A stretch of 64,000 bases of DNA from Pseudomonadales bacterium (GTDB lineage Bacteria; Pseudomonadota; Gammaproteobacteria; Pseudomonadales; Azotimanducaceae): positions 23,620 through 87,619 of the forward strand of contig JAHCAL010000008.1 in assembly GCA_019634925.1 (NCBI GenBank). Reading direction: 5' to 3'. Shown in pieces: positions 54,806-63,937 of the stretch (position 1 is the first letter of the stretch; the number at the start of each line of letters is the position of its first letter). Made by a program: the position numbers and the translations under genes. The notes beneath the pieces were generated by a model, which was not told where the DNA came from, ran no database searches, and saw nothing but the letters and a program-made list of their open reading frames with translations.

Positions 54806-56298
54806 GATTCCTGCTCCCGGTACGCGCTGCGGCGATAGCGCAGCATGCGTCCGGCGCCCGCCCCGGTGTGCCGGCCGTCTTCCATCGCCACGGCCCCGTT
54901 CACGATCACGCAGTCGATCCCGGTCGGCAGCTGTTGCGGATCGTCGTAGGTCGCCGTGTCGCGTACCGTCGCGGCATCGAACAACACCAGATCCGCCCAG
55001 CAGCCGACGCGCACACTGCCGCGGTCGACGAGTCCGAACGTCGCGGCAGCCAGCGAGGTCATGCGCCGGACCGCTTCCGGCAGCGACAGCACGCCACGCT
55101 CGCGCACGTAGTGCCCGAGGATGCGCGGGAACGTGCCGAACAGGCGCGGATGCGGCCGGCCGCGCAGGTCCGGTATGCCGTCCGAGCCGACCATCATGTC
55201 GGCGTGGCGCAGGTTGGTCTCGATGTCCGCCTCGTCGATGATGAAGTGGATGCACAACGTCTGCTCGCCGCGCGGCGCGGTCAGGATCAGCCGGACCGCC
55301 TCGGTCACGTCGATGCCGCGTTCGGCCGCGATGTCGACCAGCATGCGACCCTCGAATTCGCGGAAGGCGGGACAGCTGGCGATCCGGATGACTTCGGCCA
55401 GCGCACGATTGGGCCGCTCGAGATTGAAGTACTCGATCATGCGCCCGCTGCCGGCGGTATAGGGATACACGTCGAGCGTCACCTGCTGTCCGGCGGCCAG
55501 CGCTGAGTCGACCCGGGCCAGTGAGTCGCGCACCTTGCCCCAGTTCGGCCGGCCGGCCGCCTTGTGGTGGGAGATGTGCGCGTGCAGCCCAGCCTCACGG
55601 CCGATCTCCAGGGTTTCCTCGACGGCTTCGAGCAGCCCATCGCCTTCGTTGCGCATGTGGGTCGTGTACAGCCCGCCGAACGGCCGCACGGCGCGGGCGA
55701 GTTCGATGATCTCTTCGGTCCGGCTATAGCGCCCGGGGCGATAGATGAGCCCGGTGGAGAAACCGCAGGCGCCCTGTTCCATGGCGCGAGTGATGTGTGC
55801 GCGCATGGCGGTGAGTTCCGCCGCGGTCGGCTCGCGGGCGTCGAGCCCCATGACCAGTTCGCGCACGGTGTTGTGCCCGACCAGCATCATGTTGTTGATC
55901 GCCGGGCCGTGCGCCAGCACCGCATCGAAATAGCCTTCGAGGTCCGCGAAGTCACCCGCCAGCCGGCCGAGCAGCCCGCCGCTCGCATCGGTCTGGCCCG
56001 GCCGGGCGGGGATCGCGCTGAACCCGCAGTTGCCCGAGACCGTCGTGGTGACCCCCTGCGCCAGCTTGAAGGTCATGTCGGGATGACGCAGGAATGCGCC
56101 GTCGTCGTGCGCGTGTGTGTCGACGAAGCCGGGCGCGAGGTAACGCCCGGTCCCGTCGATTTCGCGCCGCGCCCGCGTCGCCGACACGGACCCGACCTCG
56201 ACGATCCGGCCGGCGTCCACCGCGACGTCCCCGACGAACGCCGCCGCCCCGCTCCCGTCGAGCACCTGCGCATTCCGTACAACCAGATCAATCAGCAT
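54802..56298 (-). CDS. D-aminoacylase / N-acyl-D-amino-acid deacylase (amidohydrolase)
   Basis: A 498-residue zinc amidohydrolase. The metal motif VDTHAHDDGAF and the Cys-containing TTTVSGNCGFSAIP are the hallmarks of the D-aminoacylase group; later motifs include TTHMRNEGDGLLEAVEE and HISHHKAAG. The ATG at 56298 is chosen because it starts the mature fold directly. It lies downstream of a GMC oxidoreductase gene, with two GGGGTCRGAGT repeats in the short gap. Confidence 0.9.
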   Translation of the reverse strand: MLIDLVVRNAQVLDGSGAAAFVGDVAVDAGRIVEVGSVSATRARREIDGTGRYLAPGFVDTHAHDDGAFLRHPDMTFKLAQGVTTTVSGNCGFSAIPARPGQTDASGGLLGRLAGDFADLEGYFDAVLAHGPAINNMMLVGHNTVRELVMGLDAREPTAAELTAMRAHITRAMEQGACGFSTGLIYRPGRYSRTEEIIELARAVRPFGGLYTTHMRNEGDGLLEAVEETLEIGREAGLHAHISHHKAAGRPNWGKVRDSLARVDSALAAGQQVTLDVYPYTAGSGRMIEYFNLERPNRALAEVIRIASCPAFREFEGRMLVDIAAERGIDVTEAVRLILTAPRGEQTLCIHFIIDEADIETNLRHADMMVGSDGIPDLRGRPHPRLFGTFPRILGHYVRERGVLSLPEAVRRMTSLAAATFGLVDRGSVRVGCWADLVLFDAATVRDTATYDDPQQLPTGIDCVIVNGAVAMEDGRHTGAGAGRMLRYRRSAYREQES

Positions 56299-56303
56299 AT
56301 GAG

Positions 56304-56337
56304 TGGGGTCAGAGTAAATTTGGGGTCGGAGTAAAAG
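56304..56337 (-). repeat. Two 17-base repeats of the GGGGTCRGAGTAAA type
   Basis: TGGGGTCAGAGTAAATT (56304-56320) and TGGGGTCGGAGTAAAAG (56321-56337), between the GMC gene and the D-aminoacylase start, covering the region where a ribosome site would be. Confidence 0.85.
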
Positions 56338-56344
56338 TCCGGAT

Positions 56345-57874
56345 TCAGAGTCCGTAACGCGCCGGCTCGGTACGCAACCACTCGCCAACGCGCTCGCCGA
56401 TCATGATACAGGTCAGGTTGGTGTTGGCGCGCGGCACCGCCGGCATGATCGACGCATCTGCCACCACCAGCGCGTCGACGCCATGGCAGCAGCCGTACTG
56501 GTCCACGACCGCGCCGGCATCGCTCGCCGGTCCCATGCGCGCCGTGCCGCAGGGATGGTAGCCGCTGCCCGAATAGCGCCGGCAGAGCTCGGCGATGTCC
56601 TCGTCGCTGGCGACGCGCCGCAGGTCCGGGAACACGATCTCGTCGATCATGTCTGCCAGCGGCGCGCTGCGGGCAAACGCGAGCGTGTCGCGCAGGCACG
56701 CAGTCAGGCGTGCGACGTCCCTGGGATCTTCGCAGAACCGGTTCTCGATCACCGGTGCCGCGTGCGGATCGGCGCTCGCGAGCCGGAGTTCGCCGCGCCC
56801 GTGCTGGTATTCCAGGACCGCCGCGATGGCGAAACGCGGTTCGGCGTTGCGCCGTCCGGAAAAACTGAGCTGCTCGATCTGCAGGTCGTTGCGCAGCCCC
56901 GAACCCGGCGCCGTATAGCGCAGGATGGTCTGGATCAGTGGCTGGTCGAAGTCGACCAATGCCGGATCGCGCACGCGGCACACGACCGCGAGAGCCGGGT
57001 GGTCCGACAGATTGGCCCCCACGCCGGGCATGTCGGCGACCAGTTCGATGCCGTAGGCGCCGAGTGCCGCCGGCGCGCCGATGCCGGAGCGCAGCAGGAT
57101 CGCCGGTGACATGATCGCGCCGGCCGCCAGCACCACGAGGCGCGCGTCGACCCGCGCGACGCTGCCGTCGGTCGCCTCGACCTCGATGCCCCGGCAGCGC
57201 CCGCGCTCGACAATCAGGCGGCGCACCAGCGTGTTCGCGCGGATCTCCAGATTGGCCCGGACACGTGCCGGCGCCAGGTAGCCCAATGCGCAGGAGACGC
57301 GCAGGCGCCCGAGCTTGTTCATGGGATGCGGACCGGCGCCCTCGCTCCATGGGTCGTTCGCATCCGCGCACGGGCGGTAGCCGAGGCGCTCGGCCGCCGC
57401 GAGGAATGCCTGGTGCTGCGGCAGCAGCTCCGCGTCGCGATAGCGCCGGATCGCGATCGGGCCGGCGTCGCCGTGGTAGGGCTCGGCGCCGAAGTCGAGG
57501 TCCCGTTCGAGGCGACGGAATGCCGGCAGCACCGCCTCCCAGGCCCATTCCGGATTGCCCGCCGCGGCCCAGTCGTCGTAGTCCTCGGGCACGCCGCGCA
57601 GGGCGATGGTGGTATTGACCGCGCTCGACCCGCCGGTGACCCGGCCGCGCGGGAACGGCACGCTGCGCCCCTGGGTCGGCGCGTGGGAAAGCCCCCAGTC
57701 GTGGTCGCGGTAGGAATTGTTGTGACTGTTGACGAGGTCGAATGGGGTAGCGGAGACATCCGGGTAGTCAGGCCCGGCCTCGACCAGCAGTACGCGGTGG
57801 CCGGTGTGCTCCGACGCGCGTGCCGCGATGGCACAGCCGGCGCTCCCCGCGCCGACCACGATGATGTCGTACAC
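56345..57874 (-). CDS. GMC-family FAD oxidoreductase (choline dehydrogenase-like)
   Basis: A 509-residue flavoenzyme. FAD-binding motif DIIVVGAGSAGCAIAARASE at the N-terminus, GRVTGGSSAVNTTIALRG and, near the end, GYHPCGTARMGPASDAGAVV with the active-site His, followed by VADASIMPAVPRANTN with the Asn. It oxidises an alcohol with FAD; the substrate is unknown. It is the first gene of a minus-strand group with D-aminoacylase and a small lipoprotein, perhaps a catabolic operon. Confidence 0.92.
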   Translation of the reverse strand: MYDIIVVGAGSAGCAIAARASEHTGHRVLLVEAGPDYPDVSATPFDLVNSHNNSYRDHDWGLSHAPTQGRSVPFPRGRVTGGSSAVNTTIALRGVPEDYDDWAAAGNPEWAWEAVLPAFRRLERDLDFGAEPYHGDAGPIAIRRYRDAELLPQHQAFLAAAERLGYRPCADANDPWSEGAGPHPMNKLGRLRVSCALGYLAPARVRANLEIRANTLVRRLIVERGRCRGIEVEATDGSVARVDARLVVLAAGAIMSPAILLRSGIGAPAALGAYGIELVADMPGVGANLSDHPALAVVCRVRDPALVDFDQPLIQTILRYTAPGSGLRNDLQIEQLSFSGRRNAEPRFAIAAVLEYQHGRGELRLASADPHAAPVIENRFCEDPRDVARLTACLRDTLAFARSAPLADMIDEIVFPDLRRVASDEDIAELCRRYSGSGYHPCGTARMGPASDAGAVVDQYGCCHGVDALVVADASIMPAVPRANTNLTCIMIGERVGEWLRTEPARYGL

Positions 57875-57995
57875 CCGAGACCTCCCGCCCTGGAACAGGA
57901 GAGCATCTTATGCCAGACGTGCGCCCGTGCGTGAGCGCGCGGACGGCGTGCCTCGTGCGTGCGTGGAGCGCGCCGGGCGAGCCAGAGGCTTGCGC

Positions 57996-58784
57996 TCAGG
58001 CGATCTTGGCGAGCAGGGGCTGGTGCGGCAGGAGGTCGACCACGCAGTGGTCGCGGCCGGCCTGCTTGGCGGAATAGAGCAGCGTGTCGGCACGCGACAT
58101 CATGCGGTCCAGCGGCGCATCGCTCGTCTCGCTGGTGACGCCGCCGATGCTGACGGTGACATTGATGTCGGTCGGCTGCCCGGTGGCGGGATTCAGCACG
58201 CAGTGATCGCGCAGTCGCTCCATGATGCGTTCCGCGACGAGCAGCGCGCCTTCCCGTGCCGTATGCGGCAGCAGCAGGATGAACTCTTCGCCGCCGAAGC
58301 GCGCCAGCGCGTCGGATTCGCGGCACAGTTCCCGGATGATCGTGGTGGCCTCGACCAGCACCTGGTCGCCCATGGCGTGCCCGTAGCGATCGTTGATCTG
58401 TTTGAAATGATCGAAGTCGAGCAGCAGCAGGCTCGTCGGGTAGCAGTGCCGCGACGCGAGGGCCAGCTGCTGTCCTGCGAGTTCGACGAACCGCCGCCGG
58501 TTCAGCGTCTGGGTCAACGGATCGGTCTCGGACAGAACGCGCAGATGTTCGTTCGCCGCACGCAAGCGCTCGGTCAGTGAGATCTCACGCCAGCTTGCGA
58601 GCGGCACGATGAGCAGGGGTACGACAGCGGCGATCAGCAGTCCGACGCCGCCACTCGTGGGCGTCCCGCTGACCAGCACATTGATCAGCGCCGTTATGAA
58701 AACCGATGCAACCGTCGTGACCGTCGTGATGACGGCCACCCTGCGCAGTATGCGGGTCCGGCGCAATGCGTTGTCCGTGTCCAT
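57996..58784 (-). CDS. Membrane diguanylate cyclase (GGDEF)
   Basis: A 262-residue protein with two membrane helices (VAVITTVTTVASVFITALI and GVGLLIAAVVPLLIVPLA) and a GGDEF domain opening DPLTQTLNRRRFVELA. The active site reads GGEEF (ARFGGEEFILLLPHT), the active variant. Makes c-di-GMP from GTP. No inhibitory RxxD was noticed just before it. Confidence 0.9.
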   Translation of the reverse strand: MDTDNALRRTRILRRVAVITTVTTVASVFITALINVLVSGTPTSGGVGLLIAAVVPLLIVPLASWREISLTERLRAANEHLRVLSETDPLTQTLNRRRFVELAGQQLALASRHCYPTSLLLLDFDHFKQINDRYGHAMGDQVLVEATTIIRELCRESDALARFGGEEFILLLPHTAREGALLVAERIMERLRDHCVLNPATGQPTDINVTVSIGGVTSETSDAPLDRMMSRADTLLYSAKQAGRDHCVVDLLPHQPLLAKIA

Positions 58785-58852
58785 GGGAAGCGAGGCGGTC
58801 CTTGCCGGTCAGCCGTCCCACTGTAGCCCCAACGCATGCGTCGAAGTGTGCG

Positions 58853-60529
58853 TCAGTTCAGGTATTTGTCCGTCACGGCGCCTTCGCTCGCGGAGCTCAC
58901 CAGTCGCGCGTACTTGGCGAGCGTGCCCGTGCGCGCGTAGGGCTCCGGCGCCTTCCAGCGCGCGCGCCGGGCGGCGAGTTCGGCATCGCTCACCTTGACG
59001 TTGATCTCGCGGCGCGCGGCGTCGACCACGATGCGGTCGCCGTCCTCGAGCAGGGCGATCGGGCCGCCCTCGAAGGCTTCCGGCGTGACATGTCCGATCA
59101 CGAAGCCGTGCGAGCCGCCGGAGAAGCGGCCGTCGGTGATGAGCGCCACGTCCTTCGACAGTCCGCGGCCGTTGATCGCACTGGTCGGCGAGAGCATCTC
59201 GCGCATCCCGGGCCCGCCTTTCGGCCCTTCATAGCGGACCACCACGACGTCGCCTTTCTGGATACGCCCGTCCATGATCGCCTGCATGGCGGCTTCCTCG
59301 CCGTGAAAGCAACGGGCCGTGCCTTCGAAGTGCAGCCCTTCGTGGCCGGTGATCTTCGCCACGGCCCCGGTGGGAGCCAGGTTGCCGTACAGGATGACCA
59401 GGTGCGAGTCCGGCTTGATGGGGTCGGAGAGCGGTCGGATGATCTTCTGGCCGGACGGATACGGCGCGACTTCCGCGAGGTTTTCCGCCAGCGTACGGCC
59501 GGTCACGGTCATGCAGTCCCCGTGCAGGAGCCCTTCCGCCAGCAGCGTCTTCATGAGCGGCTGGATGCCGCCGATGGCGATCAGTTCGCTCATCGCGTAC
59601 TGCCCGGCCGGGCGCATGTCGGCGAGCACCGGCACGCGTGCGCCGATGCGGCTGAAGTCGTCGAGCGTGAGCGGAATGCCGGCGCTGTGCGCGATGGCCA
59701 GCAGATGCAGTACCGCGTTGGTGGAGCCCTCCAGCGCGATCACCGTGGTGATCGCGTTCTCGAACGCTTCGCGGCAGAGAATGTCGCTCGGCCGGATGCC
59801 GCGCTCGATCAGGTTGAGCACGGCGGCGCCGGCGTTGTAACTGTCGCGGCGCTTGTTCTCCGAGACGGCTTCCTGGGCCGAACTGTTCGGCAGCGAGAGC
59901 CCCAGCGCCTCGATCGCGCTCGCCATGGTGTTGGCCGTATACATGCCGCCGCACGAGCCCGGCCCGGGTATCGCTGTCGCCTCGACTTCCTTCAGCTTCA
60001 GTTCGGAGACCGTCCCTGCCGCGAATCCGCCGACCGCCTCGAACACCGAAATGATGTCGCGCCGTTCCTTGCCCGGCTGGATCGTACCGCCGTAGACGAA
60101 CACGCTCGGGCGGTCGAGCCTGGCCATCGCCATGGCGCAGGCCGGCATGTTCTTGTCGCAGCCGCCGATGGCGACGAAGCCGTCAAAACCCTGCGCGGCG
60201 ACTACCGTCTCTATCGAGTCGGCGATGACTTCGCGCGAGACGAGCGAATAACGCATCCCCGGCGTACCCATCGAGATGCCGTCGGACACGGTGATCGTGT
60301 TGAAGACCACGCTCTTGCCGCCCGCCTCGTCGGCGCCGAGCGCGGCCGCTTCCGCAAGTGCGTTGATGTGCATGTTGCACGGCGTGACCATGCTCCAGGT
60401 CGAGGCGACGCCGATCTGGGGCTTGGCGAAGTCCGCCTCCTTGAAGCCCGTCGGATAGAGCATTGCACGTGCGGGCGCATGCTGAACACCGTCGACGACG
60501 AGCGAGGAGTAGGGGCGTTTATCAGTCAT
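58853..60529 (-). CDS. ilvD: Dihydroxy-acid dehydratase
   Basis: A 558-residue iron-sulphur enzyme of branched-chain amino acid synthesis. The cluster cysteines are seen in IGGCDKNMPACAMAMAR and PGPGSCGGMYTANTMA; the C-terminal region has DGRFSGGSHGFVIGHVTPE. Length is standard. The start overlaps the argA stop by eight bases. Confidence 0.96.
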   Translation of the reverse strand: MTDKRPYSSLVVDGVQHAPARAMLYPTGFKEADFAKPQIGVASTWSMVTPCNMHINALAEAAALGADEAGGKSVVFNTITVSDGISMGTPGMRYSLVSREVIADSIETVVAAQGFDGFVAIGGCDKNMPACAMAMARLDRPSVFVYGGTIQPGKERRDIISVFEAVGGFAAGTVSELKLKEVEATAIPGPGSCGGMYTANTMASAIEALGLSLPNSSAQEAVSENKRRDSYNAGAAVLNLIERGIRPSDILCREAFENAITTVIALEGSTNAVLHLLAIAHSAGIPLTLDDFSRIGARVPVLADMRPAGQYAMSELIAIGGIQPLMKTLLAEGLLHGDCMTVTGRTLAENLAEVAPYPSGQKIIRPLSDPIKPDSHLVILYGNLAPTGAVAKITGHEGLHFEGTARCFHGEEAAMQAIMDGRIQKGDVVVVRYEGPKGGPGMREMLSPTSAINGRGLSKDVALITDGRFSGGSHGFVIGHVTPEAFEGGPIALLEDGDRIVVDAARREINVKVSDAELAARRARWKAPEPYARTGTLAKYARLVSSASEGAVTDKYLN

Positions 60530-61838
60530 GGTCGGTTTCCAGTTGTTTGGTCATTACCTTGGAACTGCGCTGGTAGTTGTAGAGCGCCTGTTTGGGGGCC
60601 GGCAGTGCGCCGACGTCGGCATCCGCGAAGCCGTGTTCCGCGAACCAGTCGCGGGTCTGCGTGGTCAGCACGAAGAGCCGCGTGATGCCGGCGGCCCGGG
60701 CGGAAGCTTCCGCCGCGGCGAGCAGACGGGCACCGATGCCGGGCTGGATGCCGGTGCTGCGGTACGCCTCGTGTACCGCCACGCAGGCGAGTTCGGCCGC
60801 GTCGCCATAGGGGTAGAGGGCACAGCAGCCGACGACGATGCCGTCGATCTCGGCGACCAGGAAATTGCCGATCTCCTGCTCCAGCCGGTCGCGGTCGCGC
60901 CGGACCAGCGCGCCGGACTCCTCGAGCGGGCGGATGACCTCGACGATGCCGGCGACGTCGTCCTGGCGTGCGGCGCGCACCAGGCTCGCGCGCTGTTCGC
61001 TCACCTGGGTCCCGTGGCCCTGCGCGGTGAACAGCTCCTGCAGCAGCGCGCCGTCCTCGATGAAGCTGACCAGGTGGCAGCGGGGCACGCCGCCGCGACT
61101 CGCGCGCAGCACGGCGCGCAGCTGGTTGCGCACGTGCGGCGCAGCCGGTGCCCGGTCGATGATCTCGTCGAGCTCGGCCGGGACCAGGTTGGTGCGGCGC
61201 CTGCCCGCGTCGTCGTAAACGTAACCCGCTTCGTCGAACATGATCAGCTTGTCGGCCTTCATGGCGAGTGCGACGTCCGCGGCCAGTTCGTCGGATGCCA
61301 GGTTGAACGCCTGTCCCGAGGGCGAATACCCGATCGGCGAGAGCAGCACCAGCGCACGCGAATCGAGCGCCGCCTGCAGGCGCCGAGTATGAATGCGCCG
61401 CACCTGCCCGGTGAACAGGTGATCCACGCCGTCGAGGATGCCGATCGGGCGCCCCACGATGAAATTGCCGGTCACCGTCGCGATATCGGCGTTGCGCAGC
61501 GGGCTGGTCGGCAGTCCGGTGGAGAACAGCGCCTCGAGCCCGGCGCGCACCTGCCCGTACACGCCGAGCACGGTCGCCAGGCTCTCGCGGTCGGTGATGC
61601 GGCGGTGACCGTGAAAGCGGCACTCCGGCAGCGCGGCGTCGATCTGCGGGCGTGCGCCGTGGACGATGATCAGCCGCACGCCGAGCACCTGCAGCAGCGC
61701 CAGGTCGTGAACGATGTTCGGCAGGTTGTTGTGCGCGATCGCTTCGCCCGAAAGCAGGACCACGAAGGTCCGGTTGCGATGGGCGCTGATATAGGGCGTC
61801 GAGGCCCTGAACCATCTGGCGTAACCGCTGGTCTGCAC
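60522..61838 (-). CDS. argA: Amino-acid N-acetyltransferase (N-acetylglutamate synthase)
   Basis: A 438-residue enzyme of arginine synthesis. The N-terminal kinase-like domain has TFVVLLSGEAIAHNNLPNIV and LIIVHGARPQIDAAL; the C-terminal GNAT domain has AELACVAVHEAYRSTGIQPG. The GTG at 61838 is chosen because AGGAAG stands five bases before it and it brings the length close to the E. coli protein; the open frame runs further upstream. It is translated with ilvD. Confidence 0.93.
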   Translation of the reverse strand: MQTSGYARWFRASTPYISAHRNRTFVVLLSGEAIAHNNLPNIVHDLALLQVLGVRLIIVHGARPQIDAALPECRFHGHRRITDRESLATVLGVYGQVRAGLEALFSTGLPTSPLRNADIATVTGNFIVGRPIGILDGVDHLFTGQVRRIHTRRLQAALDSRALVLLSPIGYSPSGQAFNLASDELAADVALAMKADKLIMFDEAGYVYDDAGRRRTNLVPAELDEIIDRAPAAPHVRNQLRAVLRASRGGVPRCHLVSFIEDGALLQELFTAQGHGTQVSEQRASLVRAARQDDVAGIVEVIRPLEESGALVRRDRDRLEQEIGNFLVAEIDGIVVGCCALYPYGDAAELACVAVHEAYRSTGIQPGIGARLLAAAEASARAAGITRLFVLTTQTRDWFAEHGFADADVGALPAPKQALYNYQRSSKVMTKQLETDHD

Positions 61839-61991
61839 GGTAGCTTCCTGGGCGAGCGGGGTGTTCGAAACGGCTCGGCATTCTACACCACGCACTGCGC
61901 CAAACACCGCGCCGCGAAGCGCGCCACCTGTCGCCGGGTCGACCCGAGCGACCCGACTGAGACGCCGGTCAAGGAACCGGGCAGGGTGCTG

Positions 61992-62020
61992 TTGCAAATC
62001 ACCCCTATGTGGCCTTTACT
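61992..62020 (+). promoter_or_regulatory. Candidate promoter of the GspE/PilB-like gene
   Basis: TTGCAA (61992-61997), 17-base spacer, TTTACT (62015-62020), about 30 bases before the GTG start. Four of six matches in each hexamer. Confidence 0.35.
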
Positions 62021-62049
62021 GGCAAAGGTCGGCTAAATCAGGGACTTAT

Positions 62050-63891
62050 GTGGCGACGATCGTGAGCACGGAGCTTACCGGCCGGGCCTCGGGCGATGCG
62101 CAGCACGGCTCGCTGCCGCGCGCGCTGCTGGACGGCGAGCGCCTGCTCGACCTGCCCGGCGTGCTGGACGACCTGGTGCGCGAAGGGCTCGTCGCGCGCC
62201 GCCAGGCCGAGGACATCCTGATCGCGCCGCGGACCAAGCGCGAGATCGGCCAGCATCCGCTCGAGATCGTGGCGAGTCGCGAGTTCGAGGATCCGCGCCA
62301 GCCCGGCCGCAAGCTCGACCTCGAGTCGCTGACCCTCTGGCTGTGCGAACAGGCGCGCCAGCCGTACCTGCGCATCGACCCGCTCCGGATCAACGTCAAC
62401 GCCGTGACCGAAGTCATGTCGTATGCGTTCGCGCAGCGCCACGCGATCCTCGCGGTCGAGGTCGGTCACGACGAGGTGGTGATCGCGAGCGCCCAGCCGT
62501 TCATGTACGCCTGGGAAGGGATGCTGAACCAGACCCTGCGCGGCCGGCGGATCCGCCGCGTGGTGGCGAATCCCGCGGACATCTCGCGCTACATGCTCGA
62601 GTTCTACACCATGGCCCGCGCGGTGGCGAAGGCCCAGGACGCGGGTCTCGAGGTCAGCAGCATCGGCAACTTCGAGCAGCTGCTCGAACTCGGCCAGCTG
62701 AAGTCGCCGGAAGCCAACGACGCCCACGTGGTGAACATCGTGGACTGGCTGCTCCAGTACGCGTTCGACCAGCGGGCGAGCGACATCCACATCGAACCGC
62801 GGCGCGAAAAAGGCTACGTACGCTTCCGCATCGACGGCGTTCTGCACCACGTCTACGAGCTGCCGAGCGCGGTGAATGCCGCGGTCACCAGCCGGCTCAA
62901 GATCCTCGGCCGCATGGACGTCGCGGAAAAACGCAGGCCCCAGGACGGCCGCGTGAAGACCAAGAGTCCGGACGGCGACGAGGTCGAGCTCAGGCTCTCG
63001 ACGCTACCCACCGCGTTCGGCGAGAAGCTCGTGGCCCGGATCTTCGATCCGGACGTGCTGCTGCGCAGCTTTCCCGAGCTCGGCCTGGTGGGCAAGGACT
63101 ACGACCGCTGGCAGGAGATGGTCCGCTCGCCGAACGGGATCGTGCTGGTGACCGGGCCGACCGGCTCGGGCAAGACCACCACCCTGTATTCCACGCTGAA
63201 GCAGCTCGCCACCTCGGACGTGAACGTCTGCACCATCGAGGACCCCATCGAGATGGTGGAGCCGGCGTTCAACCAGATGCAGGTCCAGCACAACATCGAC
63301 GTGAGCTTCGCCTCCGGCGTGCGCGCGCTGCTGCGCCAGGACCCGGACATCATCATGATCGGCGAGATCCGCGATCTCGAAACCGCGGAGATGGCGATCC
63401 AGGCGGCGCTCACCGGGCACCTGGTGATCTCGACGCTGCACACCAACGACGCGCCGACCGCGATCACGCGGCTGCTCGACCTCGGCATGCCCGCGTACAT
63501 GATCCGCGCCACCGTGCTCGGCGTGATGGCGCAGCGCCTGGTGCGCACGCTCTGCCCGCACTGCAAGGGGGAAGAGGCGGTTGATCCGGACGCCTGGCAG
63601 ACGCTGACCGCGCCGTACCGGGTCAAGCCGCCGGATAAGGTGCAGGCGCCGCGCGGCTGCCTCGAGTGCCGCGACACCGGCTACCTCGGGCGCGTCGGCA
63701 TCTACGAGCTCCTGCCGATGAGCGATCCGGTGCGAGGGCTGGTGACCCAGACCACGGACGTCGGCGCGGTGCGCCGGCAGGCCATGCAGGAGGGCATGCG
63801 CACGCTGCGCCTGGCCGGCGCGCGCAAGGTGGCGGCAGGGCTCACCACGATCGCGGAGGTCATGCGGGTGGCGCCCTTGATCCACAACTGA
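62050..63891 (+). CDS. GspE/PilB-family secretion or pilus ATPase
   Basis: A 613-residue hexameric ATPase that drives type II secretion or pilus assembly. The N-terminal domain (IGQHPLEIVASREFEDP onward) is followed by the central domain with RASDIHIEPR, Walker A GPTGSGKTTTLY (369-376), IEDPIEMVEPAFNQMQVQ and Walker B region PDIIMIGEIRDLETAEMA. A zinc motif with four cysteines (TLCPHCKG and GCLECRDTGYLGR) is seen near the C-terminus. The GTG at 62050 is chosen after AGGGA; no other pilus or secretion genes are in the window. Confidence 0.9.
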   Translation: MATIVSTELTGRASGDAQHGSLPRALLDGERLLDLPGVLDDLVREGLVARRQAEDILIAPRTKREIGQHPLEIVASREFEDPRQPGRKLDLESLTLWLCEQARQPYLRIDPLRINVNAVTEVMSYAFAQRHAILAVEVGHDEVVIASAQPFMYAWEGMLNQTLRGRRIRRVVANPADISRYMLEFYTMARAVAKAQDAGLEVSSIGNFEQLLELGQLKSPEANDAHVVNIVDWLLQYAFDQRASDIHIEPRREKGYVRFRIDGVLHHVYELPSAVNAAVTSRLKILGRMDVAEKRRPQDGRVKTKSPDGDEVELRLSTLPTAFGEKLVARIFDPDVLLRSFPELGLVGKDYDRWQEMVRSPNGIVLVTGPTGSGKTTTLYSTLKQLATSDVNVCTIEDPIEMVEPAFNQMQVQHNIDVSFASGVRALLRQDPDIIMIGEIRDLETAEMAIQAALTGHLVISTLHTNDAPTAITRLLDLGMPAYMIRATVLGVMAQRLVRTLCPHCKGEEAVDPDAWQTLTAPYRVKPPDKVQAPRGCLECRDTGYLGRVGIYELLPMSDPVRGLVTQTTDVGAVRRQAMQEGMRTLRLAGARKVAAGLTTIAEVMRVAPLIHN

Positions 63892-63937
63892 CGGGCCACA
63901 ACTGACGGGCCACAACTGACGGTCCACAACTGCCGTT
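63882..63937 (+). repeat. 14-base tandem repeat array at the end of the GspE/PilB-like gene
   Basis: Four copies of CCACAACTGACGGG, the last two slightly diverged (63882-63895, 63896-63909, 63910-63923, 63924-63937). The first copy contains the last His-Asn codons and the stop of the gene. Confidence 0.9.

Noticed and set aside
58766..60685. 639-codon plus-strand open frame over ilvD
   Set aside because: Shadow; IlvD cysteine motifs are on the minus strand.
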